64,000 nucleotides of DNA from Neospora caninum Liverpool (GCF_000208865.1 NC_018393.1:2994714-3058713); one strand, 5' to 3'; counted from the first letter of the stretch, positions 35,278 through 47,713 are shown. Numbers and translations: made by a program. Notes: generated from the sequence alone by a model not told the origin.

Positions 35278-38175
35278 ATGTGGTTCTACGAAATCGAAAC
35301 TGACGCGGTGAATCTGATGCGCGAGTATCTGGGACTTCTACAGTAAGAGGCGGGTGGGACAAGCTACTCAGAAGCTGCAGTGCTACGATTTCAAAGTCAG
35401 CTGGTTGCAACCTTCCCCGACCGTTGCTGCTGTCGCGGTCGAACTCCCCTCTACCAATCTGAATCGGAAATTCTGAATGGCAAGGGTCAGAAGGTGCTGG
35501 GTTGTGGTGAAAAAGACACAGATTCGCTTCAGCTTTGTATGAAGTGACCAGCTATCCAACGCTTTATTGGTACCGACTATGGTTCTTAGGGTGTAGACGT
35601 CTGTGAAGATCTTGCGATGTTGATTAGACACATCTCATGGCCAGCTCTATGACAGTAGACCTGTTTTACCTTGTTCCTCATGCACGGAAGCTCGCTTTAG
35701 CTTGTCCCTGACAGCGACGGTATCTCAGCGAATAAAAGTCTCCTTCGTAGAAAAAGGTTCCTGCATCTGGTGAATCGTGAGAGGCGACGGGATATTTGTG
35801 TTCCGTAGGGAGGCATCGGATGCGTTTAAAAAAGAGAAAGACGCCGCCGTCAAGATCCAGAAGTTCTATCGCGGCGCTAGGGAACGTCAGATATACGCGA
35901 GGAAGCTGTTAGTCTATAGAATGTTCAGTCCTATGCAGTGTATTGCGGCAGGAAGCGAAACCGCCGTTTGCATTAAGGAACTATTTGTTGCCTCCCCCTC
36001 TGATGAAGCTCCTAGGGCAAACCATGCGCTTGTGACGCGATAAGCGTGAGTAGGGAAGGCAATGCGATCAGGATACATCTTACGCTAGGAGGACTCAAAA
36101 AAAAACTTTCTGTACGGATTTATGGTGGAAGAACACGGTATTCTTAGTTCAGAGATGACAGCTGGTCGTGCACAAGACTTCGTCTTGTAGATTCCGCTTC
36201 GATCGGGCCGTGGACATTGAATGTTTATCTTCCCAGGTTCCTGGTGGGAAAACTTCAACAGCTTTATCGGAGAAACCGAGGCAAACAAAGGGCCGCTTTG
36301 AAAAGAGCAGAGGAGCTTCGCCACCGCGAGGAACTCCTCGTGACCGCCTTGTGCTCTACGATCCAACGATTGTAAGTGGAGGGAATAGACGGTGCCGCTT
36401 CAATCTTTCGACGAAGATAAATAATGTTGCATCCCCCCTTTGGAAAAGCATCTAAAGGGGCAATGGATCACATATTTGTCCGCAAGGTTACGGTAAGAGT
36501 GGCTTCGTGATATAGTGGCGACATATGAATCGGCGCCGATTCCTCCGCGTTGTAAAGGACTAACGTATTTCCGAGCAGCTTTCGGGGCGAACGGAGTCGT
36601 CGAAAAATTTTCTCCTTCCAAGATCGCAAACGTTTTGCGGAGCGTATTGCTCGAGAAGTAAGGCAAATGCTGGGGTTGAGTTACCGTGCTTAACAGTGGA
36701 GAATTATCAGCACTGTCTTCAGCGTAAACTGTGACACGGTTGTGGCCAGTTCCCCCCCCCCCCCCCCCCCCCCCGTGTATGCCAACGCAGCAATATACCT
36801 ATCTACATTAGGGGAAGTGTATAAATATGTGCATGTATTCTCGTTTAAACAGGGCACAATCTCCAATAAAATACGCTGGCTGTTTCGGTTTGTTGCCTTG
36901 AGCTGGAGTTTATTAGTGCTTCTGTACACGCTGCTAACCACGCATTCCAGGTCCCACCTACCCACAACAGGTGATTCAAGTTGGCGTTGTAGCACGGTGA
37001 CCACTGAATGGCGGGGGAAAGGTTGTATGAAGGACAAAAATAAGCCTTGCAGTTGCAGTGGGTATGGACATGGAGCCAGGCCGGTGACTTCCACCACGGC
37101 TGTCGATCGTTACACTTTCAGCTGAAACCGTGGCCCTACACCGATGTACTGCATGCTCTGCTATCGGCGTCTGCATCAACCATCAACTCACCGAAGTTCC
37201 AGTGAAACTGTAGCCAGCGTTATTCCTCTATGATCTTGCGGCCTGTCTGCAGCAGTTTCGCCAGTAGCTATCTCTGTCTTGTTTCAAAAAACGGAAACTA
37301 TTGAGGGGGAACTGTACCCTGCTGCTGCGTGTGCTGTTTCATATGCACTGATGCTGTTGGTGGTGTTACATGGTGCAGTCTCGAACTCATGCAGTCACTT
37401 ACATAAGCATGACGCATCCTGTGGTTATGCTGGCCTTTTTTGCAGGCAGAGGAGAGAAGGACGGCCTTGAAAACTGAAGAAGAACGGCTACGAACGGAGA
37501 GGAAGGTCAGGCACGTGTCTACCGTCAGTCGAGCGAGGGGGGTTTAGCATATTCGGCTGCATGTTCTGTTGACTGAACAGTTAAATTGCCCTACACTTAG
37601 CCGGACACATGACGCCAGTCTTTGTTCTTGGCGTTGTGCTTGGTGCTGTAATGTTTCAGGTCTTGGCGTATAGGGAGGCAACAGAACATTTCGAGAAAAA
37701 TGCCGCGAGGGCTCATCATTTGATTTCAACAGCTTCTATCCCCGGTAGGGGTGCTACCTTGAGTATCCAGAAATCAATTGGTTTTTAACCTAGTTGTCGC
37801 TAGCGACGAAGAAGAGGATGCAAGTCCCTTCTTGCAGCCACGGGGTAACGCAGTTCCCTCAGACTGGATGGTTGGCATAAAGAAAATTATCTATGCTGTA
37901 CATTCGCAGCAATCCCAGCAATCGAGGTCAGTTTGTACGTTGAGTGCTATCATTCTAGGAACAACTCCTGTTTAGCCGGAATACAGCCAACTTAGTTGCC
38001 TCACGATTTCATCATCTGTGTGCGATGCAGGAATATTCCGGCCAGCACCGCGGTGCCATCCTGCGTCACTATGCAAATCCCCAAACGGACACTGTACAGC
38101 TTGCTACTGCAGACAATCGCCTCCTGGCGCCAGCTGCTGCGGCCCGAAGTTGGCTTTTGGGAAACCTGTCGATGA
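35278..38175 (+). CDS. SPATA17: SPATA17-like IQ-motif protein (266 aa)
   Basis: Eight exons join without phase conflict and give 267 codons: 35278-35342, 35809-35907, 36237-36371, 36579-36657, 37446-37505, 37660-37744, 37794-37926, 38031-38175. ATG 35278 starts MWFYEIETDAVNLMREYLGL. IQ-type calmodulin-binding motifs follow: KKEKDAAVKIQKFYRGARER, then weaker copies FLVGKLQQLYRRNRG and CSTIQRFFRGERSRRK. A charged helix (AEERRTALKTEEERLRTERK) comes next. The segment AHHLISTASIPG closely recalls the HYLLSTKQIPG region of animal SPATA17, and the order IQ array, charged helix, this motif is the same. SPATA17 is a spermatogenesis- and cilium-associated protein; a flagellar role in microgametes is inferred. 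The protein is shorter than human SPATA17 and lacks most of its C-terminal half. One intron is only 49 nt. Confidence 0.75.
36752..36774. repeat. Poly-C/poly-G homopolymer run of 23 bases
   Basis: The longest homopolymer in the window lies in an intron of the SPATA17-like gene (36658-37445). It is prone to length error in sequencing and to replication slippage. Confidence 0.9.
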
Positions 38176-38917
38176 GTTGCTACAGATGCATGCAAGGTCT
38201 AACCGCCAGAAGAAGGCATGAAGCATACGCTGATGTACACCCGCAATGCAAGTTAGTGAATGATTGACCTGAGCGTCCAGAAAAGAGGGTGAAATGTAAA
38301 AGGTGTGCTGCCGAGGGACGACTGTATGCATGAAGTTAGTCTGAACCATGCCGTCAAGCTACTCGATATTGGGGATATAACTAGCATCTCGTTTGGGTTC
38401 TCAAGAGCATATGCTCATGTTTGTTGTTTGCGCGAGGACACTGCGACGGGGTGACCGAAGAGCGAGGATGCTTCATCGTAATCCTTCAACTGTCTTTTGT
38501 CAGCAAGAAAATATTTTTGCAGCACGGCTACAGAAGAGCACTCTTGCGTTCGAAGTCGGAAACTAAGGAATGAAACAACTCCTTGTTATAGTGCCGTTTC
38601 GCGGAGGCTGGCGTTAGGCACAGGACCACGGAGTCTCTGAGACTCTTGCGTGGGCCGTTGCTGAAGTTTCCACTGTGTAGGCTAAAATGCAGTATTGGTC
38701 ATGAATGAAATATACCTTCAGTATTTTTGGGACGCAGCTCAGCGGTCATTTGTCGTTGCAAGGAACAGTGGCACTCCCTGCACCTTTGCAAAAAAAAAAA
38801 CAGTAATTGATGGGAGGATCTGCAACAGACGGTAGTCTTCGAGCAATTTGGTCCGAGGAGAAAGCGGCTGGCTCCTGACCCGCCGCCTTCCCGGGATGTA
38901 AGTCGACGGAAAACGAA
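38176..38917. other. Convergent intergenic region (about 740 bp)
   Basis: This lies between the stop codons of the SPATA17-like gene (+) and the NME7-like gene (-), so it should contain both 3' UTRs. No protein-like frame was seen. There is an A-run at about 38790-38800. Confidence 0.5.
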
Positions 38918-41052
38918 TCACTGCCGGGAGTGTGCAAGGACAGAAAAGAAGTACTGAACCTCAAGTATGGCGTCACCGTCAAGATCTGTGCAGTGAACGG
39001 CGTTGCGAACACGATCGGATCCAAATTTTGCGCGAAGGCTTTGTGGCCGCACGAACCTTGCCACTTCTGGGTCATATGGTCCTGTGTGCACAAGAAAAAA
39101 ACCAGCCTTTGCACACCCCTGAGACGAGCTTCTGAAGCAAACACGCTTCATCTGTTGCGAGAGGATGCGCATAAGCTGTCGAGCGGAAGCTTGTTCATAC
39201 TCAGTATCTGCGGAAGATCTCACAACGTGGCTACGAACCGGTGGTGCTTTGTCACCTGATAGTTGGCGCAGTTGAGCGACTGAGTCTCTTTCTGCGTGCT
39301 CGACTTGCATTGCTAGGCAAACGCCCTGGGCCAGCTCGTCGACCATCTGCAGGCACAGGCAATTTGCTCCGTCTCATGGCAGTCAGACTCCGTTTGAACC
39401 TCGTGAAATTCTCTCGTATAGCAAGGCGTGGTGGTCAGTTGCGTTAAGTAGAAGCCAAACTTGACCCACTAAATAGACTTTGGGGAACGGGTATTCGCCT
39501 TCGACAAAAATTGCGCGTTAGCCGTGTGTGTTTATGCCGTGTACGAGTCCAACTCTGCTTCCGAAATGTAGCGGAACCGAGTCAAGAAAGGCGGGCATGT
39601 ATATCCTTATGAATATATTTATGCATGCACGCAGCGACACAAGTAAAAGCACAGTGGGTAGTCTGGCAAGATTGCTGTACGCTGCAACAGTTGCACACAC
39701 CTGAGGGTATTCAGGGAGGACAGTTTTGTAGACCTCATAGAATTCGTCAGCAGCATTCCGGCTTAAATGAAACGATTGGACAGCAGTGATTCTGAAGCCG
39801 TGACTGAGGATCTCGTCCACTATGTTCCCAGCATATTTGAGTGCCGAGGGTTTGATGACGCAGCAGCTGCAGTCGTGACTGATTTCAGAAGGAGTGACCG
39901 CTGAAATGCCAGACACAAACTCCGATAGGAGTAGCAGGTTGTTATCTTCCGGTGCGCTCCAGTACACCGCGTTCTGACTCCTCGAGATACCGTAAGATGC
40001 TCGTAAGCTGCTCGGTGACTGTTGTCGCGCCTTTGCAGGATCATCCGGGCCTACAATGTATTTCAAACTGTACGCAGGACGGACATATGAAGGGTGGCAT
40101 GTACGCTCTCCTCACCCTGCTACGGAAGGACAGTTGTGCGTTTTGCCCTAAAGATACGCACTTCGCACGCACTGCGGCTCCTCTGTAACTTGGCTGGTCT
40201 TTGTAATGCATGTCCAGGCTTGAGACAGCTGTTCATCTCGCAACCAATTTCCTCGTCGGTGCGCACGCGCGGCAAAGAGCCATATACTGACACCCGGAAG
40301 GGTGATGTGGATCAGCCAGCGGAAGCTCAGGTCACAACATATGCGCACCAGCTGCCGTGACCGATAGGCTTTTTACGTATGAGATAGATACTTCCACGGT
40401 CCGTAATAGCTGCCAGAGCTAAGTTATTTGTTTGGCCTGTTGTCTATTGCTAAGCTTCTCTGAAGATGACAAGCTGTTCAGGAGGCTGTCTGTATATCCA
40501 CACCAGAGCCCACCGTTTTTCGGAATCGTTTCCGACGATCTCTACGACGACCGCCTTTCCATCAGTGAAACTCTGGAAGGCATCATCCACTTGTCCCCCC
40601 CCATCCCTGTTCTCCGATTGTGGCCACGGAGCTGCTGTAATTTCAAGCAACCGTTTTGCTTTCTGGTTGTCCAGTTGCACCATTTGTACGCTCGATAAGG
40701 CGAATCCGCTGTCCAGTAGTCGCTGCAGTATGGATCCAAGATGTTCCTGTGCGTGTGGCTTTACTACCATGACCGCTTTCTGGAATCGAGGGGCGAGAGC
40801 ACAACGCGTGCGCTCATCGCCATAGTCAACGATCTTGAGTTGCCGCGACACTATAGTAACGGTGTTGCCCACGTACAGGTGATCTTCCAGAGGCATTGGC
40901 GCTGGTGTTCGTCTTAGAAACAGGCGTCGAAGCTTAGGGTCGTAAAGCTCTACGCAGTTGTCTGATCGACGATAAGATAAAGTGAGTTGCTTGACAATAT
41001 CAGCCTGGTGGTCGTACCAGGTGACGTGGAAAATCCACGTATCTGGTACCAT
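38918..41052 (-). CDS. NME7: NME7-type nucleoside diphosphate kinase: DM10 domain plus two NDK domains (390 aa)
   Basis: Exons, 5' to 3': 41052-40502, 40067-39701, 39346-39256, 39081-38918. All phases match, giving 391 codons; human NME7 has 376 residues. Residues ~5-88 are a DM10 domain (FHVTWYDHQADIVKQLTL, VSRQLKIVDYGDERTR). NDK-A follows (AVMVVKPHAQEHLGSILQRL), then NDK-B (CCVIKPSALKYAGNIVDEIL; GPYDPEVARFVRPQSLRAKF; NAVHCTDLDGDAILEVQYFF). The C-terminal motif is nearly identical to that of animal NME7. NDK-B keeps the phosphoacceptor His (His366). In NDK-A the equivalent position reads NAVYWS, so Tyr219 replaces His and that domain should be unable to carry the phosphohistidine. NME7 associates with gamma-tubulin complexes and axonemes elsewhere, so a basal-body or flagellar role is likely. 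It is convergent with the SPATA17-like gene. Confidence 0.93.
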
Positions 41053-41355
41053 CTTGTTTTCCGGTACTACGTGCAGCCTCCAGGTGCAGTATGAAGAACG
41101 GTAGTAGGATACAGGCTTTTCTGTTCTTCAGGCACAGTCAACTCTTTTGGTGCCCGTATGAGTGCTGCCTCCTAGAGCGTAACGTCCGTGTCTGTATTCC
41201 CTGTTAACAGCAATAAATCAGGCAAAGCCTCTGTCATCGGAGGACAACTGTACTGCCGCTGGATCACCGCAGAGTCTCGTGCGCTGAACGCTGTCGTAGG
41301 CAGGCACCGTCAGAGAAGGATGAGGATGCTTGTAGATCATATCCGTGGCGAGGTG

Positions 41356-42035
41356 CTAGAAGGTGGACACGGTTCCCGGCTTCGTGTGCAGCGAGAGCGA
41401 GTCGTATTCTGGTTTCTGCACGAGAGCAATGACCGGACTGCGTGTCTGTCTGTGGCTGTGACGCTTTGCCGCAGCCCAATGTGACAGGTTTTGCGCTTTG
41501 CCGTTTGGCGTGGACAACTGCTTTACATTTCATTGGAAAAACTCACTGAAACGCACTACGCTCACAAATTACAGGAGACAGAAGCTTGACTAGTGTTTTC
41601 AAATCAAGAACGCCCCACAGATATTAACACACACGCGAAAGCGAACAACGAACCTGCCTGCTTGCTACCACCGTGTGCAATAGAACCCGTCATATCAAGA
41701 AGAGCGCTTGATCGTTCAGTCGTTCCTTCGGGCCTCTACCATTGGTTTCTAGCGAAGGGGCTCCGCATTGTTCCACGAACTCCGGTGAAAAACCGTAGGC
41801 GTGGGGCCCGCCCTGCTTGCTGCCTTTCTACCGATCCTTGCCGACGGAAAGTCGTGCGCAACTCAAATCTTCCCCGGTTTAGATTTAATCCAGCAATTTC
41901 AGTTTCTGAATAGTCGCGCAGTTTTGCCAGGGGCTTTCGGAAATAACTGCTCAATTCACTTACCTGATTGACTGCGCGCAACTCGTACGTTGCCTGACGA
42001 CGCGAGTGATTCCTTTGGTTGTTTTTCGGAGACAT
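41356..42035 (-). CDS. Candidate very small two-exon gene (43 aa), hypothetical
   Basis: Exon 1 (42035-41964) starts at ATG and encodes MSPKNNQRNHSRRQATYELR-AVNQ before a consensus donor CAG|GTAAGT. Exon 2 (41415-41356) starts after CTCGTGCAG and encodes KPEYDSLSLHTKPGTVSTF before a TAG. Both junctions are phase 0. Both pieces look like protein, but the product is tiny and internal exons in the 550-nt gap could have been missed. No family is recognised. It lies 300 bp upstream of the NME7 start, on the same strand. Confidence 0.35.
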
Positions 42036-42161
42036 ATGTACAATTTTCGTACTTCAACGAGTTCGGACATTAGTCTGTCCAAAGCTCCGTCTGGGGTGGC
42101 ACTGTGCCTCTACAGAGTGGACGTGAGGATGCTTTCTTAAACGACGCATGGGATAAGCGGC

Positions 42162-42633
42162 TTACTGCATCTTCTGCAGCGATGGCTTTTTCTGCAACTG
42201 CTGTCTCAGCCACTTCCTGTATGCTCTTGCATTAGAGCGCTCGATGCCATCGTCCAGCAGAAACTTACACACCTCTTCGATCTCAGCCTCATCCGCGGCA
42301 TCGTGACTAGCCTCTATCTTCTCATCTATTTCGTCGTCTCTTTAAAACGGTGTCAGGAGAATGTGACAGCTCTTCGCCCATTTAAGATAAAAAGAGCTAC
42401 CGTTTGTCGGCTTCTTCCAAATCAGCAATGGCACCCTCTGCTCGTGATTCCGCTTCATCTTCCTGAACCCAACTGGACGTAAATGTATCGTTTCAGCCAC
42501 TTGCGAATTCACCCACGTCATAGTCTTGAGTTATCCGGATGGCGGCCCGCAAGGATGCAGCAGGCGCTGCTTCCATAACCAGGCGGCACAGTGCTAAGGC
42601 AAAAACCAGAAGCACTTGACGAGAGCATCTCAT
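42162..42633 (-). CDS. Small secreted acidic protein (118 aa), hypothetical
   Basis: Three exons (42633-42517, 42462-42401, 42339-42162) join in phase to 119 codons. ATG 42633 opens MRCSRQVLLVFALALCRLVM, then EAAPAAS: a classic signal peptide with a basic start, a hydrophobic core and an Ala-X-Ala-type cleavage region. The mature part is strongly acidic and helical (ESRAEGAIADLEEADKRDDE, ASHDAADEAEIEEVCKFLLD), ending in a basic helix (RAYRKWLRQQLQKKPSLQKM). No domain is recognised. The introns are very short (54 and 61 nt). In a coccidian such a protein could be a dense-granule, micronemal or oocyst product; that is inference. These exons are short and lack their own start codons, so ORF-length filters miss them. 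Confidence 0.6.
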
Positions 42634-43570
42634 TTTTCACAACCGAATCGAATAGCTGCTGAAAAAAATGTGACACAGCTGCGATTTGGTTGATAAGTAG
42701 CCACAGGAAACGACCGCATCAGCCCTTTCTCAGTCGGTCGCTGATTCTACGGCGTCTAGACACCAGGGCATTGCTTGGTGTCGGCCGTTGGGTGTCACTC
42801 GCTGATACGTTCGTCTAAGTACTCGCCATATTTCTACCATCCTACGGATATCTGGCAACCAGCCGTTTTTGTATGTGGTAACGTCGGATAATAACGGGGT
42901 CCTTCGTGGATCTGGTGTGCACAAGCCGGATGAACCTTCTCCCGTGTGGAACCCGTTCCACAACTGAACACCACCCAACCATCCGTGGAAGCCTAGAAGC
43001 AAGGGCGCGTGGGGTCGGATTCCAACAGCGAGAATGCACCAAGTGAGATTTCATCGGGAGGTGTCGCTAATGACGCCTGTCTTCCATGTATTTCCCTTTA
43101 TCACGTTGCTTATGCGATCTGTTGCTACATGTGCATTTGTAGCAGAAGGAAGTGCGCAACGGGGCAGGCAGCGCGCAGTACCTAATGCCTGGCTGAATAT
43201 GAAGTTCACTGGACTTCTTTTAGCTCGCTGAGCAGCCCGTGGACCTTTAAAGTTATCCCTCATGCCGACCTGCTGGGACCCTGGGAACCGCTTTATTGTG
43301 CTGGCTGGCCATGAGTGTGCGGCCTTGTGAAAGTAGCGCTACAGCGACAGTGCCGGGCTGCGGCCTGCGGCAAGAATAGCTGCCGCCAAGTCAAACCTCC
43401 CTCCTATTACTGGGTTTGACGCCACTGGAAACCGAACACGTATTTACCATGGAGACCACGCACGCGTTTCTCTTGCACGACGCACAACAGTGCTGCCGCT
43501 GCAGGCTCCCTATTGACAAGAGCGCACGTTCTCACAGAGATTCGAGTGCCACACTGTGGAATTATGACGA
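42634..43570. other. Intergenic region between two minus-strand genes
   Basis: This should hold the 3' UTR of the phosphatase-like gene and the promoter of the small secreted-protein gene. A minus frame at 42730-43002 contains a mildly protein-like segment (GWLPDIRRMVEIWRVLRRTY) but no splice site or start supports it. Nothing else was seen. Confidence 0.4.
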
Positions 43571-46500
43571 TCATGATGCATCCATCGTCCGCGAACCGAA
43601 GAGGTGAAGCACGAAACTATATGGTTTATGGTCACTGCGCATGTTGAAGTAAGTATGTGACTTGATAAAAAATGCAGCAGCATCGCCCCTTGTTCGAATT
43701 GCGACGCGATCCAGAAATCCTGTACTCGAGGCTTTTTCGAGTCCCGACGAACTGAAGCACCTTTTCATGATCGTTGCGATTGATACCTGCATGCATACAC
43801 AGCCGACACAAAACACAACCCTATAGGCTCGTCGGTGTCCGCCTGGATGTTGTCCGCAGCGGTACTGGGATGCATACGTGGGGTTTGGTTCCAGAATTGC
43901 TGCATACATTAAACGAGCTACGAAAGGCAAACAGTAGTAGGCTTACCGTATCGCACTGTCCCTCGGGACAGGGGTGACAATCCTTCTTCCATGGGTAACT
44001 AAAGCCTCCTCGATAGCACGTGCTTATTGATGAAAAGCCAGCTTCACGCAGTGCCGTGGAAAGGTACCGCCGCCCCGACTGCTCGCTCACAGACGGTACC
44101 ATCGCATCTATTGTAAATAGAACAGGGGTGACGCGCTGTTCAAAGACGGATTGTTTTGATCGGTAACCTTCTTGAAGCGCCTTCAATAACCTCTGTTCCC
44201 CTGAAAGCCCCAGAAAAAACAATCAAATGAACGTCTTGGAGAAGCAATTATACTGGCAGTGTATACCTCTGAGACAGTGGCCACCCCACCAAACCTACTT
44301 AAGAAGCCACCCCTGCTGTCGAGATAGCTTGTGAAGGGCGGTATTGCTGATACGCCAGTCAGAACCTCGTTGGACGTCTGTGCGTCCAAACGCGAGTTGA
44401 AATCGCCGCTAATGACCACGAGGTCAAACGCGTCCAAATTACCTGCAAGGGCACATTCGAACAACAAAAATAAAAACCAACTGGATTGAGAGGGCACCTA
44501 TGATTCTTCTTGATCCTGATGCTTTCGGAAGCGAACCTGTCTTGCACTGACCAGTACAGAATATATGACTGAGAGCAGAAGTAGTCAACTGCGCATGCAG
44601 CATGCGTGGTTGCACGTCGCATCAAGTACCTCTACCTGCTCGATGCTGGGCCTCGCCTACGGGATCAGCTTCATTCCATGACAATGCGCCCCGTAAAAGA
44701 ATGCCTGGCTATGTATATCGTACTGGTACCAATAGGGCCAACGGTATTGCCTCAAAGAGGACCACAATGCCGACGAAGTCCAAAAACGAACGCTATGTTA
44801 TGGAGCGAAGCACAACGGGGGACCGGGAGTGGCCGCGCAAACTTTTGTCGAGATGAACGGCTGTCTTGTCACTCAGAGTCTGTCTTCTTTATCACGTGCA
44901 ACTGAACAAACATTGTCACGTTGCTGTTGACCACATCTTCTATGAGATCCCTTGTTGGTTGCTCGCACCCGTACCTTCACCTCCACAATTCGCTGCCATC
45001 ATATCAAGAATGTTTTTTAGTTGGCCCGCCTTCTTCCTTTTGCTGTCGATATGAAGGCCGCCTATCAACACCTTCCCTACGCCTGCAACAGTCACCTTCA
45101 CTCCGACAAAGCCTTTTTCCTCTGACTTCATGCTTCCCATGCAGACCTCGGGAGCCTGCTGGAACTCGACGGTGTCTCTCGCGAACCACATGATCATTTG
45201 CGTGTTTGGCGTGAACACTTTCCACTTCCGAATCACAGTGCCTTTGCGGTTGTTCAACTGAAGGAGTCCTGACGAGGTCCAGTTCGGGGTTGCGCTGAGC
45301 GTGTTCAGGCTATTTAAGACGGATTCGCGCATTGTCATTTCCTCTGCAGGTGAAAGCCGATTGTTCTCTTGAGTCGTGACAAAGAACATGTCTATCTCTT
45401 CAGGATCGATGACAGGCTTGCCATCTCCATCAGGGCGTTCGCGGCAGAAAGGCAGCACGATCTCCAGAGGGTTCGGCTTAAACAGTTCTGTGTTCCTGCG
45501 AACAGACAGTGATAAAGCAAGCACGGTATCGCAGCACTGGGGCTGGATTCTTTCAAACACACGAGCACAGGACAGCGGCCCTGACCGTCCCACGCAACTG
45601 CAACACGCGTGCCAACCCCTGTGGCACTTACCACTGAAACAAACCGATTCTCAAGGGCCTGATGCGAGAGCCGTGACGACTAATCATGCGTTCCTCCATG
45701 TCCGCGGTCTTCGCTTGGCTGAACTGCACGACATTGGCCTTGTAGTTTGCGCGCATCTCTGCTAAAAGTGAGGCCGCTGACTCAGATGACGGTTGTATCA
45801 GCGGAGTTTCATCACTTTCCAGTGGTCCTCCGGAAGTGTTTGCCGTTTCGTCAGTATCCGAAGAGGCGTCAGAGTCGTCCAGGCTAGTTTCGGATGCGGC
45901 CGTCGAAGCGAGCGAAGGCTGATAACTCACGGGTTCGACTGGCAAAAGGGATACCTCTTGATGCTGCTCGCAGGCCATGACAGGAGCAGGATACCCGGGT
46001 TTTGAGCCGACCGTTTTTGCCAGTTCTGCCTCACGCGCTGTTGAGGGGACGGCCCCATTTGCCAACATCCATAGCTCCTCCCGAGTGATATCATCGGTTA
46101 TGCGGGACAGCTCTGCAACAAGAAAAACAATTGCGACACGTGGGCATCTGACAGTCAGTGAGTGCGGCAATATCACGCCCCGTATTCCGGCGTCGGAGTG
46201 GCACGCAAAACAACCTTGCACCGGCTCTTAGGGAAGAGTTTATGAACACTGTTCGGCAATACCTGCTCCCACGAATCACCAACAGGGTCTCCATGAACTG
46301 GTATTTCGCAGCAGCCAGAAAAAAGTCGTCGACGCACAACCTGGGCGCGCCCGCCTAGCTGTAGTACTACGGATTATTGTCAAGGGAAAACATCAATTTC
46401 TTCTGTCTCCTTCGGAGCGACTAGTTCCCACGAACGCCCAGAGCTTCTGTATACGCTAAAGACTCGAACGCTCGCAGAATTCGAAGAAAATGAGAATAAG

Positions 46501-47713
46501 CTGCACCGACGAGGTCGCCTCTGAGCACAATGCGTAGCCTTGCTGGGTAAGATTGGAGCTTACTGCGACGATCGCGGTATTGCAGCCTAAGAAGATTCAT
46601 CATCCTCCGCGCAGCCCGAGCCTTCCTCCTGAAATACTGCGAGATCCTAGAGCCCACGAGTCGCAAGCTTGATCTCCACCCGGACCACCTGGACTGGGTC
46701 CTTGGCGCACGGACGGACGCGGCTGACTCAAAAACGGACAACCTTCCTTCTTCCGCCGGAAACGTCCGGACATTCTCGAGCTAAAAACGGGATAAGCATA
46801 AACGACACACACACACACACGCACACACCGGGGTCACTTGACTTAGCACATGCAACTATTTTGCTTTGGGCGTGCGCCAGTTATTGTCCTTATCGTTGTG
46901 AAACGCCCAGCCAGATGCTCAAAAACAGAGATAGGTTCTGACGCTGAAAGATCCGCGTGTGTTGTGGCTAATGGCAGGTTTCTACTGATATGGGCGTGTT
47001 TCCGTGGTCGCAGGGCACCTCTGCTACTCTGTCTGATGCAATATGCTTGCTGAGGAAGTTTGCAGTGTGCCGCAGAGCATTTGTGCTGTCAAGCAAGCAC
47101 AAAGTCGAGAAAGGGCGGACGCCTGAACTGGCAAGTGTTTCCATTTCTCAAGCATGAAAAAAAAAATGAAGACTGAATCGGAACGAAATATACGAACCCT
47201 TCCCGGCGCCAAAACTGATGTGTCCAGACGTGGCTCTACCACGCTTTGGTGATAAGATACCTGAGACTTTACTTTCCGTACATTAGTGAGAAATGACGGC
47301 TCGTCAGATGCCGGCCTTGAAAGCAATTCGGAGAGATTGCCAATAGAAAGAAACGATGGCGACGGCTGTAGCTGCCGCCGGGTCTCACTTCCAGCTACAG
47401 ATACGGCCCCTCCGGTGGACGCCCCCGGCGAGGAAACACGTCGTGGAACAGGATCGACCACCGAGAACGGCTCCTCCATTCCATAGTTCTCTAATTCCAC
47501 TATGCCGTCTTCAGGCGCCAACGCACGGAACGCGTCAGCCCTGATAGACAGCGATCGACCTGTAGCATGGTGATGACTGAGTCCTGTCTCCTCCGTGGCA
47601 ATTCCTACAGAGGCGGATGCAGCGGCGAAGGCTAGCAAACCCAAAAAGAAAAGCGTAAGATAGACCATTTTCGCCAACGGGCTAGTCCGCCCAATGAGTC
47701 GTAGCTTCTTCAT
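43571..47713 (-). CDS. Signal-sequence-bearing endonuclease/exonuclease/phosphatase-fold protein, inositol-5-phosphatase-like (709 aa)
   Basis: Exons: 47713-47194, 46112-45632, 45495-44981, 44442-44299, 44200-43947, 43786-43571; phases match and total 710 codons. ATG 47713 begins MKKLRLIGRTSPLAKMVYL, then a hydrophobic run (TLFFLGLLAFAAASAS), which should be a signal peptide or anchor. Residues 45-325 are a Ser/Glu-rich linker. The catalytic domain follows (about 325-700): GLFQWNTE, the metal-site Glu in FFVTTQENN, a His motif in KVLIGGLHIDS, the hallmark VVISGDFNSRLD, and SDHKPYSF near the end. This order matches inositol polyphosphate 5-phosphatases, but the usual WCDR is LDR here (GFLDRVAI). 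The substrate is therefore uncertain: a phosphoinositide, another phosphate ester or nucleic acid. Entry into the secretory pathway would be unusual for a 5-phosphatase. The exon 1 donor (C|GTATAT) is weak. Confidence 0.8.

Noticed and set aside
35383..35631. 82-codon minus-strand frame (SNQHRKIFTDVYTLRT...)
   Set aside because: It lies wholly in the first intron of the SPATA17-like gene, starts with GTG, and has no partner exon.
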